From: CAYLUN01 sp964386865
GTDB taxonomy: Bacteria; Verrucomicrobiota; Kiritimatiellia; RFP12; UBA1067
Length of the DNA stretch: 32,697 nucleotides
Assembly (NCBI GenBank): GCA_964386865.1
Contig: CAYLUN010000063.1
Location: forward strand, 1 to 32,697
Reading direction: 5' to 3'
Shown here: in pieces, positions 16,920-24,400 of the stretch
How positions within the stretch are numbered: position 1 is the first letter of the stretch
Layout: every line of letters starts with the position of its first letter
The notes under the pieces: model-generated
The model's database searches: none
The model's input: the letters and a program-made list of their open reading frames with translations, nothing else
What the model was told of the DNA's origin: nothing
Program-made: the position numbers and the translations under genes

Positions 16920-19900
16920 ATGTCACGAACAGTCGTCGGTTGGTTTGTCGCCTTGAGTTTGGCAGCCAATCTCGCTCAGGCAGTGGTCAAGCGGCCCGCC
17001 ATCATGCCGCGCTATTCGGGCGCGCAGGTCGGCGAGTGGACCATGGATCACGCCGCCGCCCTGGCGCAGGCGCAGGCGGGCACGAACAACGTGATCGTGA
17101 TGTTCAACGGCGCGTGGTGGTGCCCCCACTGTCAGGCGCTCGAGAACAGCGTGCTCACCAACGCGGCCTGGCAGGCGTACGTCGAAACCAACCGCCTGTA
17201 TCTGGTGACGATGGACAACCCCGGCCGCGCCGACCAGTACTGGTGCTGGCTGCGCGAGACCAACTACGTCAACGACGTCGCCGGAATCGGCTTGGCGGGG
17301 GGCGAGGCGGAGATCACCAACCGCTACACGATCCAGACCGCGTACGCGGTTCCCGGCGCGGCGACGAACACGGTCAAAGGCGTCTCCTACCTGCGCGTCG
17401 GCTACCCGACCCTGATCGGCCTGCGCCCCGACGGCTCCCGCCTGGGGCGGTTCACGCCGCTGGCGACCACGGTGTCGCTCGAGATGGCCATGCGCAACGT
17501 GAGCCAGATTCTCGCCGCGGACGCCTGGGATGAGGTGGACGACTACTATCAGGGCGCCACCGCGCTCGCAGCCCCCGCGTGCGAGGACGAGGAGACTGCT
17601 GCCGGCACGCACACGCTGAGCGAAACCGACGCGGCGGACTGGTATGCGTTCGACGCCGTCGCGGGCACCCAGTGGTCGTTCGCCTTCCGCGCCGCCGGGG
17701 TTGGGATCACGAACGTGCTTAAGGCGCAGATTCTCGACTATCCCACGAATGCGGTGGGGCTGGCTGAGCGCGTCATGACCCCGTCGGATATCTCCGTGCT
17801 GTCGCTCGTTGTGCCCAAGACCGGGCGCTATTGGCTCAAGGTCTCCCGCACGCTGAGTCTGAAAGAGCTTCAGGGATATACGCTTGCCTACTGGTATGGG
17901 GTTTCGCCCGCGACGGTGCGCTTCGCAGCATCGGCGATCACCGCTTCGGAGAAGTCGCCGTCGGTTACCCTGACGGTTACGATCACGGGCGCGTCGAACG
18001 ACGCCGAAGTGCGCGTGAGCTATGAGACCCTGGCGGGCAGCGCGCTGCCGGGGCTGGATTACGTCCATACGGTCGGCGAACTCGTGTGGGGCGCCGGAGC
18101 TAAATGGCCGAAGACCTTTACGGTTCCGCTCCTGTCCGACGCGGTCTGGGAGGGGGACGAGACGTTTGACGTGGCCCTCTATGCCGTCAAGAACTGTGAG
18201 GTGGGCGCCCAGCTTTCGGCCTGTACGGTCACGCTGACCGAACAGACCGCGCGGCAGGCCGGCAAGCTCGGCTTCGAAGGGGCCGGCGCGCTCATTCTGG
18301 CCGAAGGCTCAAACGCGCTGATCAACGTGGTGCGCACGGTTGGCGCAGACGGGGTGGTTTCCGCCCTCGTCGAGCACGTGCAGGGTTCGCTGCGCACGCC
18401 GGTGGCCCGCCTCGGCTGGCCGAATGGGGCGTCGGGCGCGAGGTCCTTCAGCTTCGCCTTCACGAACGAGCCCGGCTTCCAGGCCGACCGGCTTTCGACC
18501 CTGAAGCTGACGGCGCTGGGCGGCGCCTCGCCGGTCTCCTCGGCGGGCGGCGCCATCGCGCTCACGCGGAGGGACGATCTGGTCGTGCTGACGCTGTCCG
18601 ACTATCTGGCCGATCCGGCGAACGCGGCCTTCGGGCTAAAGGCTTCGCGCGGCCTCTGGCTCTACGGGTTCTGCTCGGACGCGGAACGCACAGACGCCTG
18701 GGTGCGAAGCGGCCTTGTCGCGCCGAGCACGTACGCTGTCCTCTCCGGCTCGCTTCAGGGGCCGGGCGTCCTGGGGTTTGACTGGCGCCTCGACGGCGCT
18801 GGCGCGACGGCGCAGTGCCAGCTGGGAAACAGCGTGTCGGCCGTTCTTTCGAACGCGGGCGTGCAGGCCGGCGCGACGCTGGCCATTCCCGCCGGCAAGC
18901 AGACCTTTTCGTGGACCGTCCGGAGCAGCTCGGGCGCGGCCGGCGTTTCGGCCGGCGTGCGTAACCTGGCCTGGTATCCGTTGCCGCAGACCGCTGCGCC
19001 CCAGCCCGCCGACAAGGCGGCGGTCATCAACCGGACGCTGGCCCTTCGCTGGCAGGACGTTCTGGCGGGCGCGGCCTTCCCGGCGGACGCGCGCGTCCAG
19101 TACGAGGTTTACGCGGGCACGCGGAACGGCGTGCTCGCCAAGTGCTCCGAGCAGGCCGAGGCCCAGTTCCCCCGTGCGGGCAACGCGTCCGATCAGGCGG
19201 TCTTTGACGCCATGCTCGCGAAGGCCGGCACGGCCCCCATTTACTGGCGGGTCGATGCCGTCGTGACCGACGCGCAGAACCGCCGGGCCGTCTCTACCGG
19301 CAAGGTCTGGTCAGTGACCGCGCTGGCCGAGGGTGCTCCCGAGTATATCGCCTCCGAGGGCGGTTATGATCCGACGCCCGTCGGCGGCGTTCGGCTGCCC
19401 AATCTGACCGTCGGCGTCCGGGCTGAGATCGGGCCGTTCGCGGTGGCGAATGCCGACGGGGGAACCCTGCGAGCCTCGGTCAAGAACGGCGCGCTGCCCG
19501 CCGGCGTGAGCGCCCAGATACGCGACGGCGCCCTCTGGCTGGCGGGTGTGGCTCAGCGTGTGGGACAGGGCTCCGCAGACGTGCACCTGACGTTCACCCG
19601 CAAAGTGGGCTCCAGCTTGGTGACTTCGCCCGGCACCTCCGTTACCGTTCTTTGGAACGTCTTGTCGCTCGGGTCGGCCGCCGGGCAGTTTAACGGCTAT
19701 CTCACAGTCCGCGACGAGGCCGGTTACGGCAGCGCCTCGGTCTCGGTGACGACCTCCGGTAGAATTTCGGGCGTTATTGGACAGGGCGGTTTGACGTACT
19801 CGTTTGTCGCTACAGCTTTCGACGGAGAGGCCGACGGCGCGTTCTTCGTGCAGGCGGTTGCCAAGTACGGGACACACTCCCTGCCCGTCACCCTCACCGT

Positions 19901-20966
19901 CAATGCGGACGGGTCTGGCGCCGAGGTGCTTCCGGACGGAGCGGCCGACCGGTTCTACCTGCTGTTCCGCAACAACTGGAGCGAAGCGTCCGGAGAGGCC
20001 CTTCTCGGCTCCTACACCGGGTACTACACCGTGGCGCTCCCCGTGATGGCGAAGAGCTCGCCGAACGCGCCGGGCGGCACCGGCTATTTGACGCTGACCG
20101 TTAAGTCCAACGGAACGGTCACGTACGCGGGCGCGCTGGCGGACGGCAAGAGCGTGAGCGGTTCGTCTGTGCTGCTCTATGGGCCGGACTGCTGCAGCGC
20201 GGAGAACCGGGTCACCCTCTACGTGCTCAATAAGCCGGCAGGATACGGAGTCGGGGGTGGCCTGTACGGGCTGCTCTACCTCGCGCCCGACGAGAGCGGC
20301 AGCGCGGCCGCGACCACTGTGACGCCGGCCGGCCCGGAGTGCCTGAGCTGGGTCAACAACGAGCCACGGTCGGTCTTCGGGTACGATCCGACCACCGGCA
20401 CGCTGCCGGACGGAATTTCGGGCTTCACCAACACGCTGAACGCCACGGGCGGCGCGTACGACCCGGACATCGACCTGCGGGCCCGCTACGGCGCGGCCGC
20501 GCTTTCGATCGAGTCCGTGTTCGCGGCGCCGGCCGATTTCGCGGGCGCGCAGGGCGCGTCCGGGTTCACGCTGGCTTCTGTTCCCGAGCCCGCGCGCCTG
20601 CCTGCCACGGCTTCGGGCTCGGCGTCGCTGGCCTTCCCGGCGACCGTCTGGGTCAAGAACGGCACGCTTGTAGATCTGGCCGCGTCGGCCAACCCGTGGC
20701 TGATGTCGCTGACGCCCAGTCGCCGGACCGGCGTTTTCACGGGCGGCTTTTCGCTCTACTACGAAAATGCGGACGGCACCCAGCAAAGGACCAAGGCGAT
20801 CAGCCTCAAGGGCGTCTTCCTGCCTGTGCACGCGGACTATCAGGATTTTCCGGACTGGATGGGCTTCTATCTGGTCGCCGACACGTCCGCCTACACCGAC
20901 GCCCGCGGAAGCCGAAGGAGCTACGCCTTCGACTGGTCGTACGACTTCCTGCTGGCGCTGCCGTGA
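16920..20966 (+). CDS. Giant protein C: secreted DsbA-motif thioredoxin and Calx-beta protein
   Basis: This encodes 1348 residues. ATG 16920 is favoured: GGAGG lies 8 bases upstream and MSRTVVGWFVALSLAANLAQA is a signal peptide; ATG 16905 would only add five residues. Domain order: thioredoxin fold 30-185 with WWCPHC (Cys68, Cys71) and a GYPT cis-proline loop; pre-peptidase-like domain 200-325 (HTLSETDAADWY); Calx-beta about 327-440 and 445-545; jelly-roll-like part; fibronectin-III-like part about 689-800; shared C-terminal module 918-1348. CPHC is the DsbA-type active site, so thiol oxidation of exported partners is plausible, though a DsbA helical insertion is not evident. It follows the helical protein gene by 22 bases and is probably in the same operon. 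Compared with A it has the same head type on the B-type body. Confidence 0.85.
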   Translation: MSRTVVGWFVALSLAANLAQAVVKRPAIMPRYSGAQVGEWTMDHAAALAQAQAGTNNVIVMFNGAWWCPHCQALENSVLTNAAWQAYVETNRLYLVTMDNPGRADQYWCWLRETNYVNDVAGIGLAGGEAEITNRYTIQTAYAVPGAATNTVKGVSYLRVGYPTLIGLRPDGSRLGRFTPLATTVSLEMAMRNVSQILAADAWDEVDDYYQGATALAAPACEDEETAAGTHTLSETDAADWYAFDAVAGTQWSFAFRAAGVGITNVLKAQILDYPTNAVGLAERVMTPSDISVLSLVVPKTGRYWLKVSRTLSLKELQGYTLAYWYGVSPATVRFAASAITASEKSPSVTLTVTITGASNDAEVRVSYETLAGSALPGLDYVHTVGELVWGAGAKWPKTFTVPLLSDAVWEGDETFDVALYAVKNCEVGAQLSACTVTLTEQTARQAGKLGFEGAGALILAEGSNALINVVRTVGADGVVSALVEHVQGSLRTPVARLGWPNGASGARSFSFAFTNEPGFQADRLSTLKLTALGGASPVSSAGGAIALTRRDDLVVLTLSDYLADPANAAFGLKASRGLWLYGFCSDAERTDAWVRSGLVAPSTYAVLSGSLQGPGVLGFDWRLDGAGATAQCQLGNSVSAVLSNAGVQAGATLAIPAGKQTFSWTVRSSSGAAGVSAGVRNLAWYPLPQTAAPQPADKAAVINRTLALRWQDVLAGAAFPADARVQYEVYAGTRNGVLAKCSEQAEAQFPRAGNASDQAVFDAMLAKAGTAPIYWRVDAVVTDAQNRRAVSTGKVWSVTALAEGAPEYIASEGGYDPTPVGGVRLPNLTVGVRAEIGPFAVANADGGTLRASVKNGALPAGVSAQIRDGALWLAGVAQRVGQGSADVHLTFTRKVGSSLVTSPGTSVTVLWNVLSLGSAAGQFNGYLTVRDEAGYGSASVSVTTSGRISGVIGQGGLTYSFVATAFDGEADGAFFVQAVAKYGTHSLPVTLTVNADGSGAEVLPDGAADRFYLLFRNNWSEASGEALLGSYTGYYTVALPVMAKSSPNAPGGTGYLTLTVKSNGTVTYAGALADGKSVSGSSVLLYGPDCCSAENRVTLYVLNKPAGYGVGGGLYGLLYLAPDESGSAAATTVTPAGPECLSWVNNEPRSVFGYDPTTGTLPDGISGFTNTLNATGGAYDPDIDLRARYGAAALSIESVFAAPADFAGAQGASGFTLASVPEPARLPATASGSASLAFPATVWVKNGTLVDLAASANPWLMSLTPSRRTGVFTGGFSLYYENADGTQQRTKAISLKGVFLPVHADYQDFPDWMGFYLVADTSAYTDARGSRRSYAFDWSYDFLLALP
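19671..20963 (+). other. Shared C-terminal module of giant C
   Basis: These 431 residues show GQFNGYL ... GRISGVI, GYYTVALP ... GALADGKSVSGS, and TGGFSLYY ... GVFLP ... GFY ... FDWSYDF. It is intermediate between the B copy and the A/D/E copies. Confidence 0.7.
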
Positions 20967-20995
20967 GGCGCGCGCCGCTCGTCGGTAACTTCACT

Positions 20996-21032
20996 GGAAT
21001 GATGGGATATTGGAAGAGTGGAATGATGGGAT
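20996..21032 (+). repeat. Direct repeat GGAATGATGGGAT, two copies
   Basis: Identical 13-base copies lie at 20996-21008 and 21020-21032 with a 24-base period. A tandem array of this kind may be part of a dispersed intergenic element. Confidence 0.7.
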
Positions 21033-21087
21033 TGGGAACGGGAGATGCGCTGGCTTCCTCATACCATACTCGTAGCCGCTCGTAGTC

Positions 21088-21101
21088 CGGGCTTCAGCCC
21101 G
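21088..21101. repeat. Small palindrome CGGGCTTCAGCCCG
   Basis: A 6-bp stem with a 2-base centre lies in the intergenic region after giant C. Its spacing and lack of a T-run argue against a terminator. It resembles short palindromic units scattered in intergenic DNA of other bacteria. Confidence 0.4.
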
Positions 21102-21346
21102 CTTTCATGGGTCAGGGCTGGACATAATTATCCGCCGCAGAAAAGTAACTGGACTGAATCACGAGGACGACACGAAGGGCGTCCCTTCAGCGCGAGGTGA
21201 TTCGAAACGGCTAGTCTCGCATTGGCGGAAGAGAAAGACGAAGAAGAGCCGAGATCCAGCCGCGTTAATCTGTGAAAATCCGTGGCTACTCTTTAGATGC
21301 GTCAGCCCTGGGCGGCCCGTCCCGTCGTTCGGCCGTGGTGTTCGGC

Positions 21347-21375
21347 TTGATACGCTGCGGCGAGAGGCGTATACT
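21347..21375 (+). promoter_or_regulatory. Sigma70-type promoter of giant D
   Basis: TTGATA (21347-21352), a 17-base spacer and TATACT (21370-21375) each match five of six consensus bases. Transcription would begin near 21382, leaving a leader of about 60 bases before the ATG at 21443. It may also drive E and the last helical gene. Confidence 0.7.
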
Positions 21376-21442
21376 ATTTCTTTCAGCCGCCATTCTATTA
21401 GCGGACAGGGAATAGGCGGTCGGCATAAGCAAGGAGCGGGTC

Positions 21443-24400
21443 ATGCGCCAATCACTACATACATGGGCCATCGCGCTGATGATGGCCATCGCGGGCGTTT
21501 GCCGCGCCGCTTCGGATGATTACCTGGTGGTCGACTTGTCGGCGGGCGTCGGCGGCTCCTACCCGATCTCGTACACCAACGCGGCGCCCCCGGGCGGCTG
21601 GACCAACGAGCACAAGACCAGCAAGCTCGTGATGCGCAAGCTTCCGCGCGGCACATTCCTGATGGGCAGCCCCACGAACGAGATCGGCCGTGACGCTTCC
21701 CCCGCCGGCAGCGAAGACCAGCAGAGCGTGTCGCTTTCAAACGACTTCTATATCGGCGTGTTTGAGATGACCGAGGGGCAGTGCAAACGGCTGTCAACGA
21801 CCCACTTGGTTTTTTCTCAGAACTCGACATTGGCCGCAGGATCGTACACCAATGCAGAAGCGTTTTCGATTGTAATTGGCAATGTGTTAGCCGCGCTCAA
21901 TAATGGGACACACACCAATTTCGCCCTGCCGACCGAGGCTCAATGGGAGTACGCGTGTCGGGCTGGTTCTGCGACCGCTTATCACTTCGGGTCGGACACC
22001 AATCAGCTGAACAATTATGCGAGGTATGGTGTTTCTGCGGGTTACAGCCCACAAGCCGTTGGATTGCTGACGCCTAATGCCTACGGTCTCTATGATATGT
22101 ACGGCAATGTGGCAGAGGTTGTTGGCAAACTCTCTGCCGCTGACCATTGGGCGTGTGGCGGATCCGTGCAAAGTTCTGCGGCCCAATGTCGCTCCGCGTC
22201 TCGCGCCGTCTACGCCTATGCCACCTCCAGCCGTGGCGGCTTCCGCCTCTGCCTGACGGTGCCGCTCAAGACGTATAAGGTGACGGTGACCAACGGCACG
22301 GCTGAGGTCGCCAGCGGCACGAACGGACAAGTGGTGGCGATCTGGGCCCACGCGCCCTCGTCGCTGAATGTGTTCGACCGCTGGACCGGCGACACCCAGA
22401 CGGTTGAGAACGTCACCGCCTCCAACACGACCGTCCGCATTCAGGAGTCGAACGTGGCGCTCACCGCCACCTACCGCAGCGCGCCCTTCACGCTGACCGT
22501 GTACAGCGGAAGCGGCTCGGGGCAGTACGACAGCGGCGACCGCGTGTCGGTCGAGGCGGACGACCCCGCGCCGGGAAAGAGGTTCTCGCATTGGTCGGTC
22601 GTGCCGGCCAACGCGCCGCTGGGCGACGTCTTTGATCCGCTGAAGGCGGCCACGTCGCTCACCATGCCGCCGCTCCACACGATCCTCTCCGCCGTCTACG
22701 AGGACATCCCGACCTACCGGCTGACCGTCAACGGCGGCACGGGCGGCGGCACCTACACCAACGGGCAGGAGGTGACGATCTACGCGTCGCCGCCGCCCGA
22801 GCACTTCACGTTCCTCTGGGCCGGCGATACGGCGGCGCTCGCCGATCCGTCGCGGTGGATCACGACGCTGAGCATGCCTGCTTCGGACATCACGGTCACC
22901 GCGACCTACCCGCCGGTTGTCTACACGCTGACCGTCAACGGCGGCACGGGCGGCGGCGCCTACACCAACGGGCAGGCTGTGACCGTCGCGGCGACCAACC
23001 GCCCCTCCGCGCAGCACGCCTTCTACCGCTGGTCCGGCGACACCAACGGTGTGGCCAATGTCTACGCCGCGACCACCGCGGTGACGGTCGCTGGCGCGGC
23101 CACGCTCACCCCGACCTACCGGCCGCTCCCCGTGCCGGCGAACACCTACCTGATCGTGGATCTGGCCGCCTCACAGGTCAGCGACGCCGTGTCCTATCTG
23201 GACGCCCCTCCCGCCGACGGCTGGACGGCAGAGTACCGGGCCAGCCGGCTGGTGCTGTCCAAGGTTCCGGGCGGCTCGTTCCAGATGGGCAGCTCCGGCG
23301 AGACCACCCGCACCGATGAGCCGAGCCACAGCGTGACGCTGACGCAGGGGTTCTACCTCGGCCTGTTCGAGGTCACGCAAGAGCAGTGGAGCCGGGTGTC
23401 CGGCTCGTGGCCCAGCCGCTACACCAACGCGACTGACCGCGCCACGCACCCGGTCGAGCGCGTCTCCTACTCGACGATCCGCGGCGCGTCAAACGGCGTC
23501 AAATGGCCCTCCAGTTCGGCGGTCGACAGCGGCTCCTTCATGGGGCAGCTCCGCACCAAGACCGGCGACGCCAACTTCGATCTGCCGACCGAGGCGCAGT
23601 GGGAGTACGCCTGTCGCGCCGGCACCACGGGCATGTACTCCGCCGACACACTGGGCGATGTGGCCTTTTACGCGGCCAACAGCGGCGGCCACACGTGGGA
23701 AGTCGGCCAGCAGCCCCCCAACGACTGGGGCTTCTACGACATGCACGGCAACGTGGCGGAGTTCTGCCTGGACTGGTATGCGGGCGCCTACAGCACCACC
23801 AACCAGACCGACCCCAAGGGCGCGACCTCCAGCCCGTCGACGAGGCGCATCACGCGCGGCGGCGGCTGCCTGAGCGACGCGGATGCGTGCCGCTCGGCGG
23901 CGCGCGGCAACCTGCTGGTCACAAACGCCTCCTACAACGCCGGGCTCCGCCTCGCCCGGCCGCTCGGCAAGGCTTACGCGCTGACCGTCGTACACGGATT
24001 CATGACCACCAGCGGCTGGTTCGTTGCGGGCACGACGATTCCGCTCAGCGCCGCCACCGCGACGGGCTGGACGTTCGCCTCCTGGCAGGTGACTCCCTCC
24101 GGCTCCGCGCTCGGCTCCGCGTACCGGTTCGCCGCCCGCGACACGCTCATCACGATGCCGACGCAGGCCGTGACCGTGGTGGCCACCTACGTGCCGACCC
24201 TGCCCGTTACCGTGACGCTGGATGCGGCGGGCGGAACGGTCAGCCCCGCTTCCCTCGCAGTCGGTCAAGACGGCCCATACGGCGGCCCCGACAGCGGCTC
24301 GCTCCCCACGCCGCTCCGTCTCGGTTACGCGTTCCAAGGCTGGTGGACAGAGCCTGGCGGGACGGGCGCGGAGGTCACCGGAGCGACCCTCGTCACGGCT

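Larger units (their letters stand above)
20967..21442. other. Intergenic region with repeat fragments, largest gap in the window
   Basis: No gene is supported in these 476 bases. It holds the direct repeat at 20996-21032, the small hairpin at 21088-21101, a stretch reading AATCTGTGAAAATCCGTGG at 21268-21286 that looks like a decayed dispersed intergenic repeat, and the promoter of giant D at its right end. The rest shows no structure I can name. The base composition is lower in GC than the flanking genes. It separates giants A-C from D and E. Confidence 0.6.

Noticed and set aside
21530..23966. Formylglycine-generating enzyme activity for giant D
   Set aside because: The CxxxxC pair of true FGE is not visible in either domain and no sulfatase gene lies in the window.
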